Source: Mugil cephalus
Taxonomy: Eukaryota; Chordata; Actinopteri; Mugiliformes; Mugilidae
Direction of reading: 5' to 3'
DNA length: 64,000 nt
NCBI RefSeq assembly: GCF_022458985.1
Contig: NC_061771.1
Coordinates: 15,663,001-15,727,000, forward strand
In this document: piece by piece, positions 23,418 to 35,641 of the stretch
Layout: each line of letters opens with the position of its first letter
Position numbering within the stretch: the stretch's first letter is position 1
The notes under the pieces: generated by a model
What the model saw: only the letters and a program-made list of their open reading frames with translations
Database searches by the model: none
Told to the model about the DNA's origin: nothing
Position numbers and translations under genes: made by a program

Positions 23418-26400
23418 ATGGCTTTGCTGTCGTGGCTGGGACACCTGAGCAGCTGCTTACTATCGCTTACAAACGTTGTCAGTGCAGCACTTGTCTTATC
23501 CGTGTATCATTTAGTTGCTTTTTACCGCAAACAGCGGGAGCTCCGGTATAAAAACATCCCTCCGGGTCCGAAGCCATGGCCGGTGGTGGGAAACTTCGGC
23601 GGCTTCTTCGTGCCCTCTTTCCTGAAGAGGAGGTCCGGGCAGCCGGCGGAGCGCAGGAACATAAACACCATGGACGTCTTAGCAGAACTAGCCAAGGTCC
23701 ACGGTAACGTGTTCAGCCTCTTCGTAGGGAGTCAGCTGATCGTGGTGCTGGACGGCTTTGACGCGGTTAAAGACGCCCTGTCCAACCACCCCGAGGTGTT
23801 CTCGGACAGGCCGGATGTCCCCGCCATCTCCATAATGACCAAGCGTAAAGGTGAGGAGCTGTCTGCACAGGAGGCACGCTTAACAAAAACAGAGATCTGA
23901 ATCCTGTCTGTGAAGAAAATGCTTGTCCCTTGCCAAAAACAAAACAAACAAACAAAAGAAAAACAGTTAAGAAAGAAAGAGGATTGTGCTTTTTTCCTGA
24001 ATCTTAGATATCGACTAAAAAGACCAGGACAATTTTTTTTAGAATTTGAGAATTATTTATTTATTTATTATTATTATTATTTTTTGTCTGAAAGTAATTT
24101 TGACAATTCACGTATTTGAGGGATAACCCAGGAAAACAATTAACGTAATGTATATTTAAAATGTTGGGAACAGTTCATGAAACTAATTAGTTTTAGAATT
24201 TGAGAATTCATTTTTTTGTCTTTTTTGAAAAATGTATAAAATCAGCAAAAAATACCAATTTCTTTCTATATTTACTTTCCTTAATAGTAGTTTATGTAGC
24301 CTATAATAACCTAGCTATACATATTATTCCCCATTTTGACTTTTAAATTAGGACATTTTTATGAGTGATTTTTATAATTTTTTTAGAAGGTTTATAGAAA
24401 AGGCAGAAAGCACTACCAGTCACAGTAGGACACAGTAGGAAATCTGATTTTATGAAGTAGTTGGTGAATTTGTGGAAGTGTACCCTGTGGTCGCCATGTG
24501 ACCATTCTGGTGGTTGCTCTCATAAGCTCACATATGCTGCCAACCATTTCCTGCATTATACTTACTGGAACAGAAAAATGCAAGCTACACAGTAAAATGT
24601 GTGACCGATTTCAAAGATAAAGTTGAGTTAGTTCAAGGAAAAATAAAAGTATTTTTTTGTATTTCAAGGCCTTAGTAGGTCAGTGTGTATCTACGTGCGT
24701 GTTACAGTTTTACAAGTTAAACAGGGAAAATGAAAAAAAATAAATAAATAAACACGCCTCTGTGAGGTTAATGATCTGAGCCGTAAACTCCTCCTTTTCT
24801 TGCTTCATTGAACCTCAGGGATAGTCTTTGCACCTTACGGGCCCGTGTGGAGAAAGCAACGCAAGTTCTGCCACACCACGCTGCGAAGCTTCGGCCTGGG
24901 GAAGCTGAGTCTGGAGCCGTGCATCCAGCAAGGCCTGGCTACCGTCAAGGCGGAGCTGCTGCGTCTGAACCGAGAAGGCGGCGGCGCCGGCGTGGATCTG
25001 AGCCCGCTCATCGGCAACGCCGTGTCCAACGTCATCTGCTCCATGGTCCTGGGTCAGCGCTTCCACCACGAGGATCGCGAGTTCCGCACCATGCTCGACC
25101 TGATGACCCGCGGGCTGGAGATCTGCGTCAACAGCCCCGCGGTGCTCATCAACATCTTCCCGCTGCTCTACTATTTGCCCTTCGGTGTTTTCAAGGAGCT
25201 GCGGCAGGTGGAACGAGACATCACGGTGTTTCTGAAGGGGATTATTCAGAAGCACCGTGAAACGTTAGATCCGGAAAACCCAAGGGACCTTTCAGACATG
25301 TACTTGATGGAGATTCTGGCCCAGCAAGGGGAAAAGGACAGCACCTTTACAGAAGATTATCTCTTTTATATCATAGGAGATCTCTTCATTGCCGGCACTG
25401 ACACCACCACTAATTCAGTTTTATGGACTATGCTCTATATGGCCTTACACCCTGATGTTCAAGGTAACAGTAATAACGGTCCATTCAGTGTGTCCTTTGC
25501 AGGCCGCTTCCATTCACGCTAGAAAATCTAATCACTTCTGCAGATTGCTTTTGAAAATTGACCTCCAGTGGAGTGTCCATCAGATATGGTAACTGATATC
25601 TGGTGATAATGTTTATGATAACATGAGTGCATTTGAGGAATCACGAAAAGAAACAATGTGGAGAATTGCACTGTTCTATATTAATGCATATTTTTATTGA
25701 GAAGCTGCAGCTCAAACACTTCCCGGATTTATAAACCACACGTCTTGCTCACTCATCCATTTAACCACTTCTGCAACTGTTTCAAACCACATCGATTCTC
25801 TCATCAAAAATATTCATTCACCGCTTTGTTTTGAAATAGTTTTCGTTTTCTTAAATTGCACTTAACCTTTGCCGATCCGGTGAGATGAGGACTCCATTGA
25901 TCAGTTCTGTTGCTTCTCTGCTCTGATTTAAGACAAGGTCCAGGCAGAGATCGATGAGGTGGTGGGCAGACAGCGGGTCCCGTCTCTGACTGACAAAGGA
26001 AGTTTGCCTTTCACTGAAGCCGCCATCATGGAGGTGCAGAGGCTGACTGTGGTGGTTCCACTGAGCATTCCTCACATGGCCTCAGAGACAACAGGTAAAT
26101 GAACAGTAAAGTCTGAATGTGTGAATGGCTGAGTCGTAGTTGGAGCAAACAAACAATGACTAGATGTTCCAGAGAACCACATAGGAAGTGGCACTTTAAG
26201 ACTTTTCAATAACATTGTTCAGCAGGTGATTGGGAGAGAACCATCTGCTGCAGCATAACTTGCACCAATCAGATCAACGAATCATGTAGTAGGAGTATGA
26301 TGTGGCACAACTATCTGCAATGTGAGTGGTTTTGAAAGGTAGCTAGGTAGGTGGGTGTTTTACTAAACATCTGTGCATATGAAGACAACCTGCATTTCCT

Positions 26401-27166
26401 CTCTGCACTCTGATTGTTCCTCACCTCTGTGGATCAGTCACAGATGCATAGTTGCAGGATCCCATGAATGTTGCAAAAATTCATCTACTTTTGCAGGTTC
26501 CTCAAACTGAACAGCGTCCCGATTCAACAGAATTTTGCTGCAAGAAGTTTGGTGGAACACTTGTTTTCAGTAAAGATTTGCAGGTCATTTGCTAACACGA
26601 TGGCCTTATAATATGGTCTTTCACACTATTTTTTTTTTTTTCAGAGTTTAGAGGCTACACTATTCCTAAGGGAACTGTCATATTCCCCAACCTGTGGTCT
26701 GTTCATCGAGATCCCACCGTGTGGGACGATGCAGACAGTTTCAAACCAGCGCGCTTCTTGGATGATGAGGGAAAGTTGCTCAGGAAAGAACACTTCATAC
26801 CGTTTGGGATAGGTACGACTTTACTTTACTCATATGTCTATAAAGTTTCCCAGTCATCAAGGTCTCGGTATATCCTTGATCAGAGATTCATCTGTGAATG
26901 CATTTAATATTATGCTCCCTGACCTAACAGCTTGTCCCTGGTGTCCCTCAGGTCGCAGGGTGTGCATGGGTGAACAGCTGGCAAAGATGGAGCTGTTCCT
27001 GACCGTCACCAGCTTACTGCAGGCATTCAGATTCAGGCTCCCAGAGGGAAAGCCTCCTCCTTCCCTGCAAGGACGTTTCGGCCTGACACTAGCGCCCTGC
27101 CCGTACACTGTGTGCGTGAGCGCTCGCAGTTTTGACAGTGGGGCAGGTGATCGGTGCCTGAAATGA
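23418..27166 (+). CDS. cyp2u1: Cytochrome P450 2U1
   Basis: Haem monooxygenase that in mammals hydroxylates long-chain fatty acids such as arachidonate at omega and omega-1; human mutations cause spastic paraplegia 56. Five exons join in phase: 23418-23850, 24819-25463, 25933-26094, 26645-26812 and 26952-27166. They give 540 residues (human 544), with the same five-exon layout recalled for human CYP2U1. The start ATG sits in GCCATGG. The protein has an N-terminal membrane anchor, a proline-rich hinge ([14 protein letters not shown]), the I-helix AGTDTT (336-341), the K-helix ExxR (E393-R396) and the PxRF element (PARFLDD). The haem ligand is C474 in FGIGRRVCMG, and that motif is split by the last intron. 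All key residues are present. CYP2U1 is favoured over other CYP2s by the tail and by synteny. Confidence 0.97.
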
Positions 27167-28190
27167 GAATGACCTCACAAAAGTATGAAAGTGCCAGTCG
27201 AAGTATCCTGGAGAGACTTGGCTTCATGTGGGAAGCACTTAGATATATTTTTGACCAGAGTTACTCTTTTAAAGACTGAAAACCACTGGGATATTTTGCT
27301 AATTTATAGATTATTATCTATCTTAATTTATCTTACTTATTCACAAAACTGAATCAAGTATTTGATTCTGACTAATATATGGCAGGTGCCTCATTTAATT
27401 TTATTTTAATATGCGTGAAGTTTGTCTTGAATGTTTAGATTTAAGCACTAAATTTAGCAGTAATGTAATTATGAAGTGAAAGACTTTATTTTTATGCTCG
27501 GGAGTTTAAATACATGGTGCCTTACAGACTTCGTGTTATGCGATTTTTAACCTTTCAATACAAACTGATGAATACATATTCAGTTGACAATGTATTTTTT
27601 TTTGTCCTTTTTGTACTGTTTTTAACTTTTTTAGGATTATTGCAGTTTCGTGGAGACATTTGTGTCTTAATGCAAGAAATTCTGTTACGGACACAAATGT
27701 ACTGTATCAGTATCTAAAAAAAATATGTCTGTCATTAACACAGACATTGACCTGTTTTCAGAGCAAATCTGGTGTTTCAGAAACACACACACACCTCAGA
27801 GTGCAGAGCTGTTGTGTACCAACACGGGCTGGTCTGGCACTCTTTGTACATTGTACAGTGTATACAGTTCAAAGAACAGACTTTGAACCAACACAGGCTT
27901 TTTTTAAAAAAAAAAAAAACAACACATTATTATTTCATTTTGTATTGACAAAAATAAAATTAGTTTGGCTATCCTAAGTACACAATGTCAGTCAGTGTCC
28001 CAAACATAATTGATGTGCATGTTAAAACCTTTCCTTTTTTTCTTGTTGTTGTTGTTTGAATTTACTGTTGAATCAAACATTCTATAAATCTTTCAATGTG
28101 TACATTAACCTTTGGCATTGTATTTATTACCATCTTAATCAAAAATAAAATAAGTGACTCAATAGACAAATTTACCTGCCTTGGAAATGC
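27167..28190 (+). other. cyp2u1 3' untranslated region and flank
   Basis: AT-rich sequence after the cyp2u1 stop. An AATAAA occurs in ACAAAAATAAAATT near 27953, but I cannot say which signal is used. No other gene is visible. Confidence 0.4.
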
Positions 28191-28195
28191 AAACA

Positions 28196-28246
28196 AATAA
28201 TACATTAATTGCTATTTATGTAATAAATAGCAATTAATGTATTATT
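28196..28246. repeat. Perfect palindrome 1
   Basis: Arms of 23 bp (TAATACATTAATTGCTATTTA plus two outer A:T pairs) surround a 5-bp TGTAA loop. It could form a stable cruciform or hairpin. It is followed 10 bp later by a related palindrome. Confidence 0.85.
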
Positions 28247-28256
28247 ATTAAATAGC

Positions 28257-28311
28257 AAACCTACAGAATGATTGCTATTTATGTAATAAATAGCAATCAT
28301 TCTCTAGGTTT
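28257..28311. repeat. Near-perfect palindrome 2
   Basis: Arms of 25 bp with one mismatch surround the same TGTAA loop. The inner 27 bp (ATTGCTATTTA, TGTAA, TAAATAGCAAT) are identical to palindrome 1, but the outer arms differ in sequence while staying self-complementary. Confidence 0.85.
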
Positions 28312-28518
28312 TAAACAGATTAGCGTTTTATTTTGATGTTCCTACCTCGTCTCAATTGTCTTTCATGATGTCATATTCTGTTTCTACAGAGTCAACTAAA
28401 TTAAAAAGAAAAAAGAAAAGTGGATACTTAAACAGTCATCAGCATTATCAACTATGTAAAATCACTGAAACCATCTTTGGGAAAAGCTGTATTTGTCTTC
28501 ACCGTTGTAATATGCAAC

Positions 28519-28800
28519 ATCTCTACTTCCTCCACAAGGAAAGAAAGCCCGAGCCTGGGCCCCTATCCTGTGCACTTTCTACGGAGGAACCATCGAGAGC
28601 AACCTGACCAGCAGCATCACTGTGTGGTAGGGCGCTTGCACTGCGTCCTGCCTCAAGACCCTACGCCCATAGTGAGAGCAGCTGAGAAGACTTACACAAT
28701 GTCCCTTCCCTTGAGGACATTGCAACACCTGTCTTAGCTGACAGACTACCTGCCCAGCTCCCTAACCACACCAACTCTTGGACTCTGGCCCCCCCCTGTA
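28519..28800 (+). mobile_element. LINE remnant, reverse-transcriptase C-terminal part
   Basis: Plus-frame reading gives LYFL, then (after small frame shifts) TIESNLTSSITVW, a stop codon, GACTASCLKTLRP, and later VLADRLP. This is the style of the C-terminal end of ORF2 in teleost non-LTR retrotransposons. A TAG stop and frame breaks show it is dead. It is directly followed by the inverted-repeat element at 28911. Confidence 0.7.
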
Positions 28801-28910
28801 CTCTCCCCTAAGGCACTGTTCACACATGTATACACACCAAACTCAAAGGCTGCACCAGCCACTTTATGCACCATTAGATTCATTTCAGTCTGTTATGTGC
28901 CTCAGTTTTT

Positions 28911-29273
28911 AAACCGATCAGGCATAACATTATGGCCACTTTTGGGTTGAGGGGAGGGGCCTCTGTGGATCAGGCTTATTCCAGTGCATCCCACAGATAC
29001 TTGAGGCCACGTGAACACCCTGTGATGTTCTTCATGATTTTTTGAGTTGTTCCTAATCCGTTTTGTGTGTGTGTGTCTGTGTCAGGCTGCATCCTGCTGG
29101 GGATGGCTGCTGCCTTCAAGGAGTGTCATTGCTATGGGGTGGGGGTGTCTGGTCTAGGTGGGTGGTGGAAGTAACAAGTAAGTAAGTTACATTCACAAGA
29201 ATCCCAGTTTCCAAGAGTTTCCCAGCGGAACACTGAATTATCACAAGATGGTAAATGTAATTTACATTTCCTG
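28911..29273. mobile_element. Inverted-repeat DNA element (MITE), copy 2, truncated
   Basis: The left terminus CCGATCAGGCATAACATTAT matches copy 3 (53799) and the reverse of copy 1. It shares GGGTTGAGGGGAGGGGCCTC with copy 3 and TCACAAGATGGT-like sequence with copy 1. The right inverted repeat is missing: similarity stops after TTTACATTTCCT, where copy 1 continues to its terminus. Confidence 0.75.
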
Positions 29274-29379
29274 GATGAAACTCTCGCCGAACATAAGTCA
29301 TGCAGATGTCTGTATCTCCATACTGACATCTGCATGAATGTCGTTACAGTTAAACTTATCGATTCTTTATTGACCCAAA

Positions 29380-29749
29380 ACAATTGATTTGAAAATCACG
29401 AAGGTGGAGAACCAGCCTTGGACCACCAAGCTTGCGGTCTGCGTCAATGCGAGGAAATGTGGTTGCATTTCTGGAGACATGTACGTGAGCTACGGCTCTG
29501 CATCAACGCCGGAGCCTTTACGTCAATTAACGCAGAAGCATAAATTGCGGTTGAGTCTGCTTGGGAACGTGCATTAGCTCCTCCGACGTGACAGGTGGCG
29601 GTAATGCGGCTCAACGCAGCGGCCGGTCGCCATTTAATGAAAGTAGAAGAAGAGCTGCGATTCCTTCTCTTGCGAGCCTGCGTGGTCACGTGATCGCCTG
29701 TGCTCCGTGTGTCCTTGCGTCCCCCCTCTGTGTCCACTCTGCTCTACTT
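29380..29749 (+). promoter_or_regulatory. hadh: hadh upstream region
   Basis: The 370 bp before the hadh start codon are richer in CpG than their surroundings. They hold a GGCGGTAATGCGG block and a GTCGCCATTTAATG block (YY1-like GCCATTT) at about 29591-29640. The stretch 29420-29560 (GGTCTGCGTCAATGCG, CGTCAATTAACGCAGAAGC) looks repeat-derived by style. No TATA box was found and the transcription start is unknown. Confidence 0.4.
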
Positions 29750-32700
29750 ATGGCTTTCTTGACTCACCAAGTCCTCCGAGGTTTTTCCTCTTCGGCGGCG
29801 AGGAATGTCGTTATTAAACAAGTCACCATCATCGGTGGAGGACAGATGGGAGCAGGGATCGCACAGGTACGCGACGAAGTGCACCTTCGGCCAGTCTGTG
29901 GCTAGTCTGTGTACGGAGTAAACACACGACCTCCTAAAGCTCGTACACGCGAGTTATGTTGTGGTATAGAACTGTGACACAGATGCATTTATAGTTTTGT
30001 CTGTCTTTATCTCTCAGACACTGTGCAGTGATTGTTTGCACTTTCATTTGCATTATTGTTGCATTATTATAGTGTAAACAGGAGCAGCTCTAAAAATATG
30101 TAATTTCTGTTCTCTTTCTATTTCTGTCTGTTTTTGTTGTTTGGTTTGTTTTTTTGTGAAATTTAGTGAAATATTGTCGAATTGATCTCTCTCCTGAAGG
30201 TTGCTGCTTCGACCGGCCACACTGTGACACTGGTGGACACGTCTGACGACATCCTGAAGAAGGCCGTCAAATCCATTGAAGGGAGCCTGAAAAGAGTGGC
30301 CAAGAAGAAGTTTGCAGACAAGCCCGAGGTGAGAAGTGTTAGGTCAACAGACTGAACCGGAACGGTAAGGGGGTCAAATTTCACTGGTGATCTTGTGTGC
30401 GTTGTGTTAAGGCAGGTGAAGAGTTCATCCAGAAAGTCCTGAAGCATGTGTCCACCTCGACCGACGCCGGCGCAGCTGTCCAGAGCTCGGACCTTGTGTT
30501 GGAGGCCATCGTGGAGAATCTGAAAATCAAGCAGGATCTCTTCAGTCGGCTCGACAAGCTGGCCCCAGCGTGAGCACTGCCCTTTCTCTGGTTTTGGTTA
30601 GAAGTGGACGTTACAGTGTAACAGAGGTTTAATGCCAGCCAGGCGCTCTGTGTCGTGTGTGTTGGTGTTTAAAGGCGTGCTTCTAGTCATTTTAATTTGG
30701 TGAACGGACTCATGAGCTCATTTCCAAATCCATTTTATCCGTCGGTGCTCTCAGTCACTCACCGTCTCTCGCTCTTATTTTTCTGCACTTCCTCTTTTAG
30801 ACACACCATCTTTGCCAGCAACACATCCTCATTGCCCATCTCTGACATCGCCAGCTCCACCAACAGGCTGGACAGGTTCGGGGGCCTCCACTTCTTCAAC
30901 CCCGTCCCTATGATGAAGCTTGTAGAGGTTGGGCCTCAAAGAAATCGGCTACGATTTATTCATTTATTTGTTTGTTTGTTTTCAGAGCTTTACATACCAG
31001 GAAGTAATGCAGCATGTTTAATGTAAATGGAGAATATATGTTTTAAGTCTCTGTTCGTCTGTTTAGTTGTGCTGGATGGAAGTGTGGATGGCACAGGTCC
31101 ATCAGGAAAAAATATTTTTACGCTGTCAAAGCCGTAGTGCTGAAATATTCACTTCCCGCAGGTTATTGGAACCTCAGCAACAAGCCAAGAAACGTTCGAC
31201 TCCCTCCTGAACTTCAGCAAGGTGCTTGGAAAAACGCCCGTGTCCTGCAAGGTGAGGTTCAGTGTCGCTTACAGATGATCCAAAGCATTGTGACCACTGG
31301 AGGGTGAAGTGTGTGGATTGCGTAACGCAGAGACAGATTCTAGCCTCCGTGTCATCCATTAACTCTTGATAATGGAGACTTTGAACGGCGTTATCCCCCT
31401 TATACCAGATGATAAACATAACTAATAAGACTATGATGTTTGATTAATACCTGGAACAATCATTAGGTAATAGGTCCTAATGCAGTGGAAGCATCCAGTA
31501 CTCCAGTAAATAGGACAAACCTTAGATGCAGTTTGGCATGGGACAGTTTTGTAGTCCTCCCACATTGTAGAACCCTTTGACTTTGGCTGTGATTCAGAAA
31601 ACTGTCATGCAGTCGAGGCTCAAAGCCAATCAGACTGTTCATGGTGCACAAACACTTTGATAGTACAACAATAACAAGATTAGCTGAACTGTTATAACTA
31701 CTACTCATTGTTGAACTATTTCACTGTGCAAAAATCGGTATCACGATAGGGTTTGTGAAAATTGGTTTCGGTTTATTGTAGATGGGATTCAAACCTGTGA
31801 GTAGGCAGGCAGTGTAGGCTTCTTCTTGCAGCTTGTGTGCAACAGTCGCCATCTTGTGGTCACCAAAGGATTGAACGTTAACTTGTTGATGTGTTGCAAT
31901 AAATTAAAAAAATAAACAAAAAAAAGGCTTTGGCTGAGTCCCCGTTGCCATGGTTACCCACTCCAGACTACATTATAGGATTTTGTAGAGATGTTCTTTA
32001 TTACGGATTATTGGACATCATGCAGCCAATCAGAGTTAAGGTAATAATGGCAGAGTCTGGAGAGTCAGATCTGTCAGATTGCGGAGCAGTTGTCCAGGTC
32101 AAGTACCAGATACCCCGGGGCTGCTTCAGAGTCGGGAGCTGTTGTATGGTTACATGTGAATAACGCTGCGTCAGAGTGGATCATGCTTTCTGTCACCAGT
32201 GTGTATCCCAACTAGTGTCTAATGAGCAGTGTGCGACATCTCTCCATTCAGGATACGCCCGGATTCATCGTGAACCGCCTGCTTGTGCCTTACACATTTG
32301 AGGCCATCCGCTTGCATGAGAGAGGTGTGTATAGCTGCTGTTTCAATGGTTCTAGTTTCTAGATTCTTTACTACAGCTTGGCATGGTTACCACACTGTTC
32401 CTCTGTTGTTTTCCTCAGGTCATGGATCCAAAGAAGATATTGACATTGCGATGAAACTCGGGGCTGGTTATCCCATGGGGCCCTTTGAGCTCTCCGACTA
32501 CGTAGGACTGGACACGTTGAAGTTCATCATAGAGGGTGAGTAAAGCTACGACCTAGGTGTGGGTACGACTCAAAAGTGTGTCAGGAGGACGGAGGAAGGA
32601 ATCTAACCCACGTCTTATTTCTGTAAACCTTCAGGGTGGCGTGAAATGGATCCCGAAAACCCGCTCTTTGCTCCGAGTGAACTGCTGAACAAGTTGGTCG

Positions 32701-32753
32701 CGGAGGGCAAACTAGGCAAAAAGACGGGAGAAGGCTTCTACAAGTACAAGTGA
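29750..32753 (+). CDS. hadh: Mitochondrial 3-hydroxyacyl-CoA dehydrogenase
   Basis: Oxidises L-3-hydroxyacyl-CoA of medium and short chain to the 3-keto form with NAD+, in mitochondrial beta-oxidation. Eight exons join in phase: 29750-29866, 30200-30328, 30412-30569, 30801-30927, 31162-31251, 32252-32324, 32419-32535 and 32635-32753, giving 309 residues (human 314). The start matches the human MAF opening, and an Arg/Ser-rich transit peptide ([18 protein letters not shown]) follows. The Rossmann dinucleotide motif GGGQMGAG lies at residues 29-36. The catalytic pair is H165 (GLHFFNPVP) and E177 (KLVE), with the 12-residue spacing of the family. The C-terminus GEGFYKYK is typical. The third exon is taken to start at 30412; an alternative acceptor three bases downstream (after GCAG) would drop one alanine. 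Confidence 0.97.
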
Positions 32754-32841
32754 TTCACCGAGGATGTGTTCAGGCGCCACTGTCTGGCTTCTGCGAGTAC
32801 AAGTGATTCACTGAGGATGTGTTCAGACGTCGCTGTCTGGC
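32736..32841 (+). repeat. 53-bp tandem duplication across the hadh stop codon
   Basis: Unit 1 (32736-32788) starts TTCTACAAGTACAAGTGATT and carries the last codons and the TGA. Unit 2 (32789-32841) starts TTCTGCGAGTACAAGTGATT. They differ at six of 53 positions by my count. The first stop terminates the protein, so unit 2 is 3' untranslated sequence. Confidence 0.9.
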
Positions 32842-34190
32842 CCTGGGAAACTAAGCTATCCAAGTAATACCGATAACTGAAACAGAAGAGTGCCTACATT
32901 AAAACCTTCTTCCTCCGCCAGTCCACGTTTTTACTCTGAATGACGTCTGCGTGTGTCCAATTAAATCTGAGTGAATAGATTTTTCAAAACCTGTCTGTTC
33001 TCATTCTTGGAGTGAAAGGTGTTGACTGCTCAGTGAAGCTCTCGAATACCTCCTAGCACAACTTTTTATTCATAGAGGAACCCGTTAAAAAAAAAATAAA
33101 TAAATAAAAAATAAGATAAAACATTTATGATCTGAGGAATGTTTGCTCACTTTAAATCGGATTAAAGCCAAAAGCTTTGATATAGAAAGTCCAATTTAGA
33201 CCCAAACCTGGAATATTTTCATGATACGTAATGCAGTTGGTTATGAATGGAGATGAACCCACAGAGGGTAATTACCTGTGGAGCTTTACAGAGTTTGTCT
33301 GGTTCTAAATCGCAGCTCTCTAAAGAGTTGACAGAGAAAAGAAACTGTGCCTTGACAGCAGAAACACAATTGTTCATATCAGAGTAAAAAGTTGGTGGAG
33401 AAATTTTCTGCTGGGCTCGAGTCAGGTTTAAATTCTCTAAAAGTTATTAAATTCAGCTAAATATACTATTCTTATTGCATTTGGTACTATTAAAAGTCAT
33501 TTCTGGGCAATTTAACACTGCACAGTTAAATCATTACTAAATTAGTTTAATCTTAATTTTAATCCAGAATTAGAGGTTCACGCATCCCATGAGATCATTA
33601 AATGCTTTCACACAAACCTGTGATTTAAAAAGTTATAATGGCTCAAAGTAGTAAAGCATCAGATATTTTTCATTTCTTCAAAATGTCCTGTTCACACAAC
33701 GAACACAAGGTGGTGCTGTTTTACTTGAAATGGACCAGATGAGATGTGAAATTAACTTATGAAATTGGCTGTAAACAGAATTTTTAAGCTTTTCAATCTT
33801 GCCATTTTCATTTCAACTTTTAATTCAGAAACATAGTCGTTACCACGCGGTTATCTTAAATTTCAGCGGAATGTGTTTTTCTTACTCTTTACGAGCCTTT
33901 AAATCAACTTCTTTCAAAATGATTTTTTTTTTTTTTTTTTTTTTTTTTGCTTCACACAGATGCTCCGAGTACAGTGTGAATGGGACACGTCCGGAGATGT
34001 AACAGCTCCTCGGCTTGTGTAACATTTCTGGCAAAGACGATGTTGTACGCGCGTCCCGCCACCGTGTGTCACTGCTGCCCGCGTTTTGCTTCCCCCACAA
34101 CCTCTCAAGGATGACAGCCAGACTGTTACATGTGGCACATCGAGCTCTGGTCTTCCCACCACACGAGTGATCAAATGAGCCAACGGTGGC
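32842..34190. other. hadh 3' untranslated region and hadh-lef1 intergenic
   Basis: AT-rich sequence between the two convergent genes, with an ATTAAA near 32899 that could end hadh. A poly-T run of about 26 lies at 33923-33948. I see no further gene. Confidence 0.5.
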
Positions 34191-34192
34191 TT

Positions 34193-35641
34193 TTTATTTT
34201 TCTTTAAAAAAACAAAAACATGTCGAAACCGTTCAAATATGACCACTTGGGAAGCAAAGTGCCACACCAAGATGACAGTGACCCAAAACATGAGAATAAA
34301 AAAACAAAAAAACAAAAAAGGAAGTCATCAAGTAATACTAAAATAGAGAATTAAAATCAAAATGTTACAGGGATGTTTGCATGGAATAAACAACATGGCT
34401 AAAGACCACACTATTAGCTACCAGAGAGAAAAGACAAAGGTCCATTGCAATAAAAGAAAGACTGTCAAGTGCTGGGGTAAATATATATATCTGCTTCATT
34501 TGTCATGTTTTAGAACAATAAAATATAGGCCTCTGAGCTGTCACTCTCGCCTTTGTCCTAATGTTGCCTGCAAAAATACCAAGAAAATTGACATATCCTG
34601 ACAGTTTTAAAAAGTACACATACTGAGCATTATTTTACATCTGAGCAAGACTCGAGGTCACTATTTGTTACAAATAGTTATCAAAAGAAGCCTTAAGTTT
34701 CAATTTTCTGCAAGACGCTTCAACAAGAAAAATGGCTTTCCTGTGTCCAAAGCTTATTTTCATATATACCACTATATAAAAAAAACAATATTTAAAAAAA
34801 ACATCACTAAAATATACACCGAGAAATCGAAACGAGGGTTCAAGATACAAAAAAAAAAAAAAAAAAAAGCATTCAAAATAAAAATTCAGTCGAAAATAAA
34901 AAGCAAATCAAAAGTGTTGATCCTTTTTTTGCACCAACTGGTCAGCGTCGAACTAAAATGGCGTCTTGAGGACGTTTCTTAGACGAGATGAGATCCCTCC
35001 ATCTTCCTTAGTGCAGTCTTATAAAGAGGTGTTTGGTCGGTCGGGTGAAACCCCAAATGGTCTCAAAAATCCAGTGAGAGAGAGAGAGAGAGAGAGAGAA
35101 AGACGGAGATAAAAAGGGGGGGAAGGTGTCGAGGGAGTTAATGTCGGCCTAATGAGCTTTACAAAGGAACAGAGGTGACAAATAACTTAGAATAACTTAG
35201 TAACAGGTGTTGGGGAGTGTGTGGGCGGTGCAGGGGGGGGGGAGTTTGTGCGCACATCACAATTGCTGCTGTTTTTCAGTGCAGTGCCTCAGATTGCAGT
35301 AAAGCTGATTATTAAAAAAGAGGGGGGAGAAAAAAAAAAGGAGGACAAAACACGGACGTCAAATTGCTGTTTTCAGGGCTTTCGGTGAGAGGAAGTGATT
35401 TGATTGCGTGAGGGTGCTCCTACTAATCTTGATTGTCTTCAGTGTCTCTACAGCAGGCGCCTTCGGGAAGGGAAGGGTGAAGTCAAACAGTGAAGTGTTG
35501 TCGGTGACGGTGGTGACATGTGTTGAAGGGGAAAGTGGGTGTGGGGGTGGGGTTAGGGGTAGGACGGGGGGCGGAGAGGAGGAGTAGGGTCCTCTGAGAA
35601 CTGGAGGCTTCAGTTTGGAGATTTAAGGGTCTTCATGGAAT
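34193..35641 (-). other. lef1: lef1 3' untranslated region (approximate)
   Basis: Follows the lef1 stop codon on the minus strand. An AATAAA on the minus strand (TTTATT at 34193-34198) is a possible polyadenylation signal, and others nearby are possible. A (GA)n run lies at 35075-35098. Length is inferred from the signal only. Confidence 0.4.
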
